Below, in pieces: positions 22,833 through 32,945 of a DNA stretch of 64,000 nucleotides. The stretch comes from Leptoclinus maculatus. Lineage: Eukaryota; Chordata; Actinopteri; Perciformes; Stichaeidae. The number at the start of each line of letters is the position of its first letter. Position 1 is the first letter of the stretch. The notes beneath the pieces are model-generated. The model worked only from the letters and a program-made list of their open reading frames with translations, ran no database searches and was not told where the DNA came from. The stretch spans positions 1,695,729 to 1,759,728 of the forward strand of contig JAVDOI010000007.1 in the NCBI GenBank assembly GCA_032191485.1, written 5' to 3'. Made by a program: the position numbers and the translations under genes.

Positions 22833-25800
22833 ATGTTGCAGACAGTCAGTGAGTGGCTGTGGTGGGAGCGTCTGTGGCTGCCAGCAAACGTCTCCTGGTC
22901 TGATCTGGAAGACAGTGAAGGGTGTGTCTACGCTAAAGCCTCTCAACTTCACGCTGCTCTGCCCTGCGCCCTCTGCCTGCTCCTCGTCAGATACCTGTTT
23001 GAGAGGCGAGAATATGCAAGCGTATGGTTTCAGAGTACTCGGATTGTGTTGCAAATAATGTGTACTACATATGGAACTCTAAAGGCCAGACAATACAGGA
23101 TGATATACGGACACACATGTACTGTAATGTTGCTTGTGTGCTGTTGCAGGTACCTGGCCACACCACTGGCTAATGTTTGTGGAATCAGGGACAGTGTACA
23201 TCTGACAGCAGAGCCAAACCCCATCCTAGAAAACTACTTCTACAGCCAAGCAAGAGCTCCATCGCAGGTATATTAAAAGGAGCATTTCACTGAAAAACAT
23301 AGGTGCTTTGTTGTTCACATGCAGTAATCCTAATCAACAGTCACACATATGGTATCAGATTTTGGTTACATGATTTTGTGTGGTATTAACAAGAATGAAG
23401 TTGTTCTCTTGGTAAGGAAACAGAAGTCATCAGAGGGTAAATGTTAATGCTGGTATATAACTCAAGAGAATGTGCATCCTAGAGTGGAAAGAGTGGAACA
23501 ACTGAATTGTTTCCCTTGTGTCTCAGGCTGATGTGAGGTCTCTTTGTAAGAAGACCAGCTGGTCGGAAAGGAGAGTTCAAGTCTGGTTCAAGAGAAGGAG
23601 GAACCAGGAGCGTCCAGGGCTTCGCAAGAGGTTCTGCGAGGCCAGGTTTGTGTTTGATTGTGCACTGACATAAGAACAAGTGTCTATGTGTAAATATGTA
23701 ACATTATCATCATTGTCTGTCAACAGTTGGAGATGTGTGTTTTATTTTTTTGCATTTGTCTGCGGAGTCCTCGCTCTCTATGATGTAAGTAACTTTGGCT
23801 TGCACTATTTCTATTACAGGATTTGTCTCTTGTGTCAGTACATTTCCCCCCTCCCCCGCCCCTCACATTTATTTCCCTCTCTGTTTTTGATGGCTGAAGA
23901 AACCTTGGCTTTATAATCTGAAGGAGGTTTGGGCAGGCTTCCCTAAACAGGTAAGTATTTTTTGCCATTGCTATCAGGGTGGCTTGTACAATATTACAGT
24001 ATACAAATATCTAAGTGCGTGTGCTGTGTGTCCATGCAGTCCATGCTGCCGTCTCAGTACTTTTATTACCTCTTGGAAATGGGCTTCTACCTTTCTCTGC
24101 TCCTCAGCCTCACATTTGATGTGAAACGGAAGGTGAGTATGCTGATGTGTGTCCAAAATCAAAGTGAAGTACTGCACATGAACCAAACCATGTATTTCCG
24201 TTTAATGTTATAAAGATGCAATACATTCTGGATGTTTTTGTGTCATATGCACACTGCTGTATTTGTGTAGGACTTTAAAGAGCAGGTGATCCATCACATA
24301 GCCACTCTGACTCTTCTGAGTTTCTCTTGGATTTCAAACTACATTCGTATTGGAACCCTTGTGATGGCAGTTCATGACTCTGCTGACATACTGCTAGAGG
24401 TCAGTGCTGGTTTTTACATCAGTGCATGTAGATAGATAGATAGATAGATACTTTATTCATCCCCAGGGGGAAATTTGTTTGTAGCAGCAGTAAACGAAGT
24501 TACATAAAAAATATTTAGTATGAAAGATGCTCAATATTGTAATGGAAAAATATATTTTAGTATCATGGAAAGTTTTGAAAGATGTTGTACAACTGATGGG
24601 AAAATTAAAAAGACACATAATCTAAAAAAAACACTGTAGTCTTGCAAAAGCAGTTAATTAGTTCATGAAACCAGGGTCCTGTTCTTCAAGGCCGATCACA
24701 TGCACCCACACGAGAGGAAGAAACAGAAACCCATTGTTCCCAATCTCAGTAGGAACTGACTCCCAGTTGAACGCACCTGGCAGACTCCAGATAATGAGCA
24801 GATCAAGACAGCCAGGGTACAAATTCACTAGCAAGGACCACACCACCAACTGAATGCGTTTAACGATTTTATTTATGAGACATGGATGATAGAGGAATCG
24901 TTCGTAGATTCAGTCTAGTCGGTCGGATGGGTTGTGGGGAGCTACGTCGGAGGATTCGCCGTGGCGCCCGGGCACGACGAACCCCTTAAGGATCCTACGA
25001 AAAAGATAGAAAGAGAGGGATAGAGGGAGAGGAAAAAAGGGGTTGGGAGGGTGGGGTTTGGAAAGCGTAAACGTGACAGGAAGATTGGTCAGGGAGGTAT
25101 TTATGAAATACCGGAAGAGGTGTGTTAGAGGCGTGGTCCTGCTCCCGAAATTACGCTAATTAGCTACAATTCACTAGCAAGGACCACACCACCAACTGAA
25201 TGCGTTTAACGATTTTATTTATGAGACATGGATGATAGAGGAATCGTTCGTAGATTCAGTCTAGTCGGTCGGATGGGTTGTGGGGAGCTACGTCGGAGGA
25301 TTCGCCGTGGCGCCCGGGCACGACGAACCCCCAAAAACTCCAATTATTTTAGATACGATTACGCGGCTTGGAGATCTTTGAGATCTGAGCGGATGTAGCG
25401 GTGGTACGCTTGCGAGGACCAGCGGCCCATGATTTGGATGAGGTGTTCTGGGATGCCATTACGGGAGGCTGAGGTAGCGGCTCCGATTCTGAAGGAGTGT
25501 CCGGAGTACAAGGTGGGAGAAATGCCGGACGAGGAGAGAATGTGGCGGAAGTGCTGGTGGAACCAGAATCTGGTAGCTACTTTGCTGGATTCTGAGATGA
25601 AGAGTGGATCCGTTGGTGATAGGCTCTGAGATTTTCGAAATAGCAAGTATGTGGAAAGGGTCTCGAATGGACTCAGTGGTGACTGTATCTTAAAAGTAAA
25701 AGACAGGCGTGGGTCGGCCTGATTGGTTAGTTTTTGTTTGCTTTAAGAAGAATGTCATGGTGTCTTCTGAAAGATAGGATAAGTCGGATATGCAAGCATG

Positions 25801-28800
25801 GCGGCGTGCATCGAAAGTGAGGGTTGAAGCACTAAACTCTGAGCATCTGAGGAAACCAAAAAGGCCAGGGAGAACATGGCTTCCAAGGTTAAGGCAACAT
25901 GCGGGTTGCTGTATCTGGAACGGATAGTGATGATGCATGCGGACAGTAAGTCAAAGGTGAGGGGGAGGCGACGAGGACCTTGTGTGGGCTCTTTCTTGAT
26001 AGACCTTTGAGGAGCGAGGCTAATTGGGAATGATTTGAGGCAGAGCATGAGTTTCCGGTTAAGAATTTGCAGAAGAAGTTTATGCCGCTACGGTAAACTT
26101 TGATAGTAGGCGTTTTGATGGCCACCATGGAATGAGCGGAGGTGACGAAACATGTCATGGAAACCAGATCGAACGACGAGATGGAGGAACCGGCATCAGA
26201 TGGGTGTCTGCATGAAGGGCCAAGCTCTGAACCTCTGAAGTGCAAAACGAGAAAGGGAGTCAGTGATAGTATTAGAATGCCCGGGAATATGAGCGGCACG
26301 AAGAAGGTAATTGTGTGTGAATGAATGCCAGGTTAGACGGCGAATGAACGGCATGATGGATGGCGCGTTGGGGCGTCCTTTGTTGATTATGTCAACTGCT
26401 GGGAGGTTGTCGGAGTGAATGAGGATGGACTTGCGAGACCACTTGTGGCCCCACAGAATGGCCGCGGCTATGATGGGGTAGATCTCGAAGAGTGCGGAGG
26501 AAGTTGCTAGCCGATCTCTCACGAGCTCAGGGCCATTTTGCTGCGAACCATCTTCCGTTGTAGAAACCCCCAAAACCAACAGAAGGAGCAGCGTCCGTGT
26601 ACGAATGTGATTTGTGTGCGTGTGTTAATTTGTCATCGTAGAAAAAGTAATCTCGTTCTAATTGGAGAGAAGGTTCAGCCAGAGACGGCGTTCGGAGCGG
26701 CTTGAACTGTCCGGTGAGATGATGTCCAAGAGAGATGGGACGGATGCGGCTTTGCTAGGAGGTAAAAGATGGATGATCTCCCCTGAGGGACGATGTGTAG
26801 GGCGAAGTTAAAATGGTGCGACAGGGAGGCGTGAAGGTCTGGCATCCCGGTGCCAGGGGTTACGCCAAGCTGTTGGGGTGGCTGAAAGAGGGTGGTGGGG
26901 GGTGCTGGCATCCTGTTGCCATAAGCCCCGGCTAGAGCTAGCTGCTGCGATATGTGGATTATAGCTGTGAGCTGGCATCCCGGTGCTGGTAGCTCCAACT
27001 AGCATGGGTGGCCATAAATGGTGCGACAGGAAGGCGTGAAGGTCTGGCATCCCGGTGCCAGGGGTTACGCCAAGCTGTTGGGGTGGCTGAAAGAGGGTGG
27101 TGGGGGGTGCTGGCATCCCGCTGCCATAAGCCCCGGCTAGAGCTAGCTGCTGCGAAAGTTGGGAATAGGCAGTGAGGGGCGCTGGCATCCCGGTGCCATG
27201 AGCCCCGGCTAGAGCTAGCTGCTGCGATAGCTGGGAATAGGCAGTGAGGGGCGCTGGCATCCCGGTGCCAAGTTAGCGTAGCGTGTGGTAAGGACGAAGT
27301 TTGAGATTTAGAAGGCTGATGCGGTTGAGTTTTTTTCGGTTGGTAGTGAAGCCTCAAACGACTTGGTGTTTGAGAGTGATTCCGAGAAATTCAATGGACG
27401 TGGATGGTCCCATTGTTGGCCAAGGCAACTTGCTGTGGTTGCTGAAAGTAAACGGCGGGGGGTGTACTGGCGTCACTGCTGGGTGTCCCGGCTAAGGTGA
27501 CTTGTGGTTGCTGGGAGTAGGAGGCACTGGGCACTGGCATCCCGGTGCCGGGTGCCTTGGCTAGGGCGACTGCTGTGGTCGCTTGAAGTAAGTGGCGGGG
27601 GGCACTGGCATCCCGGTGCCGGGTGTCCCAGGTAGGCCAACTGCTGTGGTCGGATGGCGTTTAGACTTAATAAGTTAATGAGCTTCGAGTCGAAAAGGCT
27701 GCGACGACCTGTTGTATATCATTGTGCGGAGAATTTAAACTACGCTTGATGGTATTACTTACTGCGATGGCACTTAACGAATGAGCGAGGACGAATTAAA
27801 TCGAACGTGAGTTGAGACGTGTCATTTTTGACTCCTTGCAATTTAGATTAAAGTTGCAATCTGCCAACGACGTGCTACGAGGAAGTGTCGTATATTATGC
27901 TTGGAACATTAGCATGGTGCGTCGATAGGTTTACGTAGTGCGGCAATGGCACTGATTTAACGAGCGAGGACGGATTGAGATGAACTTGAGTCGAGGCGGA
28001 TGGCATGGCAGGTTAATAGTGCATTTAAGCGCTCTGCGGGTGATCCCGTTTTTGTCGTTTTGACTCCGGTGAAATTATGATATTGAAGTTGTAATCTGCT
28101 AACGGCGTGCTACGAGGGAGTGTATATTATGCCCGGAGAGTTAACATGATGCGTTGATAGTGTTACGTAGTGCGGTGATGGCACTGATTTAACGAGCGAG
28201 GACAGATTGAGGTGAATCTGAAATCGAGACGGATGGCATGGCAGGTTAATAGTGCGTTTACATGCTGCTAACGATGTCCCGGCTAGAGCTAGCTGCTGCG
28301 ATAGTTGGGAATAAGCAGTGAGGGGCGCTGGCATCCCGGTGCCGTGAGCTCCGGCTAGAGCTAGCTGCTGCGATAGTTGGGAATAGGCAGTGAGGGGCGC
28401 TGGCATCCCGGTGCCATGAGCCCCGGCTAGAGCTAGCTGCTGCGGTAGTTGGGAATAAGCAGTGAGGGGCGCTGGCATCCCGGTGCCGTGAGCTCCGGCT
28501 AGAGCTAGCTGCTGCGATAGTTGGGAATAAGCAGTGAGGGGCTCTGGCATCCCGGTGCCGTGAGCTCCGGCTGGCGCTAGCTGATGCGGTAGTTGAAAAT
28601 AGGCAGTGAGGGGCCCTGGCATCCCGGTGCCATAAGCCCCGGCTAGAGCTAGCTGCTGCTGTAGTTGGGGATTGGCAGTGAGGGGCCCTAGCATCCCGGT
28701 GCTAGGTGTTCCTGCTAAGGCTAGCTGGAGAGGTAGCTGGTGCTGGACGGCGAGGTGTGCTGATGTCCTGGTATCAAATTCCCTGGATGCCGCAAGCTGC

Positions 28801-31799
28801 TGTTGGGAGATCTGTTGGGAGGATGTGACATTTGGACGCCTATGTGCTGGGTGATTTGGGTGTACTGTATCTTTAACCGGATTGCTGACGTCTCGACGTG
28901 GTTTTGGCGCGATGACGTCATCCGGAAGAGAACCGGTGTTTACCAGACGGTTAGCACGGCGGTTGGACATGAGTAAATCTAAAAGTTTAGTTGAAGATCC
29001 AGTTGGAGATGGGTGACGGCTGGATTTCTGGGGATCGCACCGGAGCGTGGTGGCGGAGCGTCTGGCTGCGTGTGGTGAGCCCGGAATAGCTGGGACGAGG
29101 TCGGGAGGCTGCAGTCATTCTCGTGGGTGGAGTCGGCGAACTGCGGCAGCGTTTTTCGGATTTTGAAAGGACTCGTCCCCTTTTTGCTGATGAAGAATGT
29201 GAACTGGAGAGCGTTGGCATTTTGTTGGGTGAACTGTGGTAGTTCTGCAGGTTATGAAGGGATGAACCGGGCGGGATGAAGACTTTGGAAGGAACTTTGT
29301 GAGTGCTTGCTAGACTCGGTTGCTTTTCTGGTGAGGAAAGCGGTGTCTGGATCATGGAGACGCCGTTGGAGTTTTCGGATCTTGTGGAATCCTGGGGACT
29401 TCGGAGTGGTTCGTATTGGTCCCCTCTGAAGAGATCGTCGTCGTCGTCGGAAGGGGAAAGCGCGATGGCATCCATGGTGGAAGCTAGGTAGGTAAGTGAG
29501 TTAGTACAGTACTTACATTCGATCTTGTGTTGCCTGCCCTCGATCGTGGTTTGGAAAGCGTAAACGTGACAGGAAGAGTGGTCAGGGAGGTATTTATGAA
29601 ATACCGGAAGAGGTGTGTTAGAGGCGTGGTCCTGCTCCCGAAATTACGCTAATTAGCTACAATACATCTACTCCCTGTCTATGATTTATCTCAAGGCGTG
29701 AACCTGTGTTTGCATAAATGATGTGAAGTTTTTGTACGATGTTGAAGCTTTCAACACAGACACTGACTGAGTGGCTGTGTTGCATTTTTGTTTTTCTGTG
29801 TTGCAAGCAAATAAACAGAACAAGACAACTTTGAATCTTCTGAAGACTTTATTATTGATTTGTGAACAAAACTCTCTTCTCCCGATTAACATAGAAATCT
29901 TCCATAACAATATATACAATACAATACAATAACAGAGCAGAATATAATACATTTAAAGAAAATAATAAATTATAATAATACAAAATAAATAAAAAAATGC
30001 ACAGTATATACAATAAAAGTTATCCAATATGGTAATAATAGTTTCTTCAGTGTCCTCCTCTCCACCACCTGTTCCAGGTAGTCTTGTTTGTGCAAGCTAA
30101 TCTGCATGATATCTATTGTCATTTGTAGGCTGTAGAAGATAACTGTGATTTTGAACGGTCACAGTTCTGCAGCAACAGCAGCAACAATCAAAATACATTT
30201 AAGATTGCAAAGCAAAATTTTTACATCTTCAAATAAAAGCACAACAATTCGCTTCTAAGGTAATAAATGTGGTTTAGTCGCCATGTCAGTAGTTTGATGC
30301 AGAGCCTAAAACCTGCACTCAAGATAGTGTAGATAAAATCTACAGGACTCAAACAGGTGTGATGACCCACCTAACTTTAATTAATGAACTGCAGTTTTTG
30401 CAAAAATGGAACACTGTAAATTTGTACATGTATTTATTATAATATGTCAACCTCCTGCCTTAGGAAACAATATATCCCTCTTATATGGGAATTATCACTT
30501 GATTCAAGTAAAACTAGCAAACATGCCTGCAGCGACTTAATGACAGACCATGAATTATACCTTTTAAACAAAAAAGTGAACATGATTGTTTTCCCTGTTT
30601 TTATCTCACAGGGTGCAAAGGTTTTCAACTATGCCAACTGGCACCAGACTGCTAATGCCATGTTTGTGGTGTTTACAGTTCTCTTTATGCTGACAAGACT
30701 TGTCATTTTTCCTTTCTGGTAAGTGTGTGAAATGGAAGGATGATGCATGGAGACGATATTGGAGTGATGTGTTAAAAACATTATGTTTGCATATCTTCTA
30801 CAGGCTGATCCACTGTACATGGTGTGGTAGAATATTTCTATGTTAATCGGGAGAAGAGAGTTTTGTTCACAAATCAATAATATAGTCTTCAGAAGATTCA
30901 AAGTTGTCTTGTTCGGTTTATTCGCTTGCAAGGGAAAAATACAACACAGCCACTCAGTTAGTGCCTGTGTTGGAAGCTTCAACATCGTACAGAAACATCA
31001 CCTCATTTAAGCAAACACAGGTTCACGCCTTCAGATAAATCATAGACAGAGAGTAGATTTTGTTTACATCCTAGCTGTCGTTCTTATCTGGACTTATGCC
31101 AGGTACGTTCAACTAGGAACTAGTTTATGGTTTTATGGTCTGTCCCAAACTCATCACACAGACAAAGGAGACAGTGTCTCTTCACCTTTCGTTCAACTCT
31201 GGGAGCGTGTGATCAGTTCGAAACAAAACCAGACACCGGACTCATAAATTGATTGTCTACTTTGCAGGACTGCTGCGTTTTGTCAGTGTTCTCCTCTTTC
31301 TCTTTCAGTTGTTCATCTGTTAAAAACATTTCATGATACAAAATATATTTTTCCCATTACAATGGGTGCACCCACTGGAGGAGTTTACGCCTTTCTTTGG
31401 CTTCTACTTCTTCAATGTGATGTTATTGGTTCTTCAGATACTCCACCTCTACTGGGCTGTTCTTATATCCCGAATGGCTTACAAGTTTATCTTTAGCAAG
31501 GTACAGTGTTTCTATGTTTATATTCATTTATGTGAAGGAAATGCATGACTGTATGCGTCTTTTCAACCTCTTCTCTCTGGCTCATCTTCATCCTGTAGCT
31601 GGAAGGCGACGACAGGAGTGATGAAGAGGAGGATGACAGTGACTCACCGAAGGACAGACACCACAAACTGAGTCACATAAATGTCTCTGGAGCCATGAGG
31701 CAGGGCCAATGGTCACTGACACAGACAGACAGAGAGAAAAAAGGAAAATGGACAGCAGGACTGATTGCTCCTCGACTCATTCAGTCTCCGTTGCAGTAG
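22833..31799 (+). CDS. Ceramide synthase (CERS2/3/4 type), exon 9 interrupted by a solo LTR
   Basis: Ceramide synthases N-acylate sphingoid bases with fatty acyl-CoA in the ER membrane. Ten coding exons are readable: 22833-23005, 23150-23267, 23527-23645, 23727-23784, 23900-23950, 24040-24132, 24271-24399, 30612-30718, 30804-31500 and 31599-31799. Without the insertion they total 401 codons (400 aa), normal for the family. The N-terminus reads WWERLWLPANVSWSDLED. Exon 3 encodes the Hox-like segment RRVQVWFKRRRNQERP. Exon 7 carries the Lag1 motif with catalytic-type histidines and aspartate (VIHHIATLTL, then LVMAVHDSADILLE). Exon 10 gives an acidic tail (DDRSDEEEDDSDS). Intron 1 has a GC donor. 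Exon 9 is split at 30823-31361 by a 539-bp solo LTR; reading into it gives a stop at 30844, losing about 118 residues including the last helix. Assignment among CERS2, 3 and 4 is not safe by eye; CERS3- or CERS4-like seems closest. Confidence 0.93.
24431..24480 (+). repeat. (GATA)n plus Rex3/RTE-like LINE 3' tail
   Basis: Four to five gata units are followed by actttattcatccccagggg and gaaattt. This is the widespread fish RTE/Rex3 3' terminus (normally tactttattgatcccc), in antisense-looking orientation, in ceramide synthase intron 7. Confidence 0.7.
25359..26299 (-). pseudogene. Tyrosine recombinase of the Ngaro-like element, frameshifted
   Basis: The C-terminal frame 25359-25646 contains YSGHSFRIGAAT (the H-x-x-R pair) and LIQIMGRWSSQAYHRYIR (third box and the catalytic tyrosine context) of YR recombinases, which integrate the circular cDNA. 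The N-terminal and central parts lie in other frames (25690-25938, 25755-26048, 25889-26299), with FLRCSEFSASTLTF visible upstream. At least two frameshifts separate the parts. Confidence 0.8.
26196..26579 (-). pseudogene. Ribonuclease H domain of the Ngaro-like element
   Basis: The frame shows SALFEIYPIIAAAILWGHKW, then ILIHSDNLPAVDIIN and AAHIPGHSNTITDSLSR. These are the DIRS/Ngaro-type RNase H blocks with catalytic Glu and Asp positions retained. It should be preceded by a reverse transcriptase, but the sequence upstream (minus direction) goes directly into repeat-rich Gag-like DNA. Confidence 0.8.
26808..28760 (-). repeat. 78-bp coding tandem repeats (26-aa unit) in Gag-like region
   Basis: In the minus frame 28110-28970, a 26-residue unit (LALAGAHGTGMPAPLTAYSQ plus LSQQ-type ends) repeats about six times with period 78 bp. 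Further copies, partly out of frame, occur at 27130-27270 and around 26820-27120 and 27520-27640. Between them (27650-28260), two related non-repeat blocks share the phrases acgtagtgcgg and tgatttaacgagcgagga. The arrays are absent from the recombinase half. Confidence 0.8.
28987..29475 (-). pseudogene. Gag-like N-terminal frame of the Ngaro-like element
   Basis: This is a 162-residue Ser/Pro-rich frame beginning MDAIALSPSDDDDDLFRGDQ, just inside the 5' direct repeat. Low complexity and position fit a Gag-like ORF1. It ends in a stop just before the next frame (28110-28970, MSNRRANRLVNTG), so the two were probably one protein or overlapping frames. No zinc knuckle is visible. Confidence 0.6.
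30823..31361 (+). mobile_element. Solo LTR inserted in ceramide synthase coding exon 9
   Basis: The 539-bp segment starts TGTGGTAG and ends CATTACA. It is bounded by a perfect 4-bp duplication ATGG (30819-30822 and 31362-31365). Removing the segment plus one duplication restores the family sequence IHCTW followed by VHPLEEFTPFFG in frame. It shares long phrases with the antisense LTR in intron 7. No internal retroelement genes remain, so it arose by LTR-LTR recombination. No clean donor/acceptor pair at its edges would splice it out exactly. Confidence 0.92.
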
Positions 31800-32377
31800 T
31801 ATTTAATTCAGTAGTATTTAATTCAGCAGAATATGTCATTTCCAAAGGAACTGTGAATGATTATACATACATAAACTGATCTCTGCATGGTTTTGGAATT
31901 CACTGAATTCAGAACATTTAACAACTTATTCTACTTCTTATAAAATAGAGGAAGACTCCTTTCATAATTGTTTTTTTTTTCATTTGTGTATGTTGTTGGG
32001 GATTGGTATGATGATAATGACAATGATGACATGTTAATCCCACATGTTTGGGTATGTGCTTGTTTGGCGGGGCACATCGATGCAATGCCAAAGCACAACA
32101 GGAAATGTTTTTAAAACTGTGAGTTACTGTTTGTGTATTTATGTTTATAAACTTTATATTTCATGAGTTCGTCCTACTCGCATGGGACACAGAATGATCT
32201 CACTGGCTCTGGGTATCAGTTGCTGGACTAGCACGCCCTCTCGCGACAATACGCGAGAACTGACAGAAGATGACTGGTTATCAGTTACCATAGAAACCAC
32301 CATACACATGCTAATTCTACGTTTATCAGGGCAAACACCAAAAGTAGGTTAACGTATTATATTATTAGCATACGAAT
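31800..32377. other. Intergenic between cers and cfap161-like gene
   Basis: 3' untranslated sequence of the ceramide synthase, then a presumed promoter region. There are no other features beyond a poly-T tract near 31970. Confidence 0.5.
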
Positions 32378-32885
32378 ATGACTCATTCGAGAAGTTATAG
32401 CTGCAAAGTGAAGACGGGAAACTGGTTTGAGGACGTGCTCTGCGAGGTTTGTTCAAAATATAGCTAACAATAGCTAATAGCTAGCTCTCAACTTTTAGCT
32501 AGCATAGCTAACGTTTAATCTACGTAACATAACGTCACGTAACAGCTAGTGGCACGTCGTTCATCTCAGCTAACATCATAGTAACACATCCACAGTTTCT
32601 CTCCTTACAGGACAAAGAAGACCACGTGACACAGGCAACAATTACTTTGTATTTATTAAGCAACAAAATATAAATATAACATGAACAATGTTCTTTAAAT
32701 ACAACGTGCAGCCTTGTAGCCGTCGGGTGTATCGTAAGCTATTTGTTTGTTTGTATATGCAGGTTATTCAGTGATATATGTTGATGTTTTTCCAGGATGC
32801 AAAGAAAGACTATCCCGAGAAAAAAGAGAGGGGTGAGCTTGTTGCCCAGAAAGTAGACTTCCTCAAACAGAACATTTTGAGACCG
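32378..32885 (+). CDS. cfap161: cfap161-like gene, first two coding exons only
   Basis: Exon 1 (32378-32446) encodes MTHSRSYSCKVKTGNWFEDV and ends LCE at a GT donor. Exon 2 (32796-32885) encodes DAKKDYPEKKERGELVAQKV, then DFLKQNILRP, before gtaaaa. The pattern GNW-EDV followed by KxRGxL and LKQN-LRP matches the N-terminus of CFAP161 (C15orf26), a microtubule-associated protein of motile cilia. Both exons are phase 0 with sound splice sites (53 codons). The remaining exons were not found in the next 8 kb, which is transposon debris up to the aldo-keto reductase gene. So this is either a truncated stub or a gene whose later exons lie elsewhere. Confidence 0.7.
32590..32715 (-). repeat. Inverted repeat partner of 37850-37985 (cfap161 intron 1)
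   Basis: Read on the minus strand, this contains aaagaacattgtt, gcttaataaatacaaa and taattgttgcctgtgtc. The same words appear in the same order on the plus strand at 37876-37935. The similarity extends over about 120 bp to gatgtgttactatgat. It is a dispersed repeat with one copy in the intron and one 5.2 kb downstream in opposite orientation. Confidence 0.8.
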
Positions 32886-32945
32886 GTAAAAATAATCTAT
32901 GCTAATTATATACCACCATCAATGACAACAATAATATCACAATGC

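Larger units (their letters stand above)
24822..29663 (-). mobile_element. Ngaro-like (DIRS-order) YR retrotransposon, RT-deleted
   Basis: The element is read on the minus strand. It has split direct repeats in the order B - coding - A - B - A, as in Ngaro elements (A1, then B1-A2-B2): B at 29548-29663 and 25055-25170, A at 25168-25332 and 24822-24985. By eye the A copies look identical and the B copies differ at one base. Inside are a Gag-like frame (28987-29475 and 28110-28970), a ribonuclease H block and a tyrosine recombinase, but no reverse-transcriptase blocks. Frames are broken. No target-site duplication is evident, as expected for YR retroelements. It lies inside the antisense solo LTR in intron 7 of the ceramide synthase gene. 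Confidence 0.85.
24538..29909 (-). mobile_element. Antisense solo LTR split by a Ngaro-like insertion
   Basis: The left part 24538-24821 and right part 29664-29909 together form one LTR of about 530 bp on the minus strand, the same family as the solo LTR at 30823-31361. Shared phrases include tctatgttaatcgggaga and gaagattcaaagttgtcttg (read on minus). The outer ends are TG...CA, and both flanks carry the 4-bp duplication ATAT (24534-24537 and 29910-29913). No internal retroviral or Gypsy genes remain. A 4-bp duplication fits ERV1-like or some Gypsy elements; the class is not decided. Confidence 0.85.

Noticed and set aside
22818..23276. Single 152-residue gene
   Set aside because: It reads through exon 1, intron 1 and exon 2 of the ceramide synthase; the intron merely lacks stops. 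Kept as a finding, not as a gene.
23527..23645. Stand-alone homeobox gene (KRRRNQERP motif)
   Set aside because: It is the Hox-like segment of the ceramide synthase, encoded in its exon 3 with flanking exons in frame.
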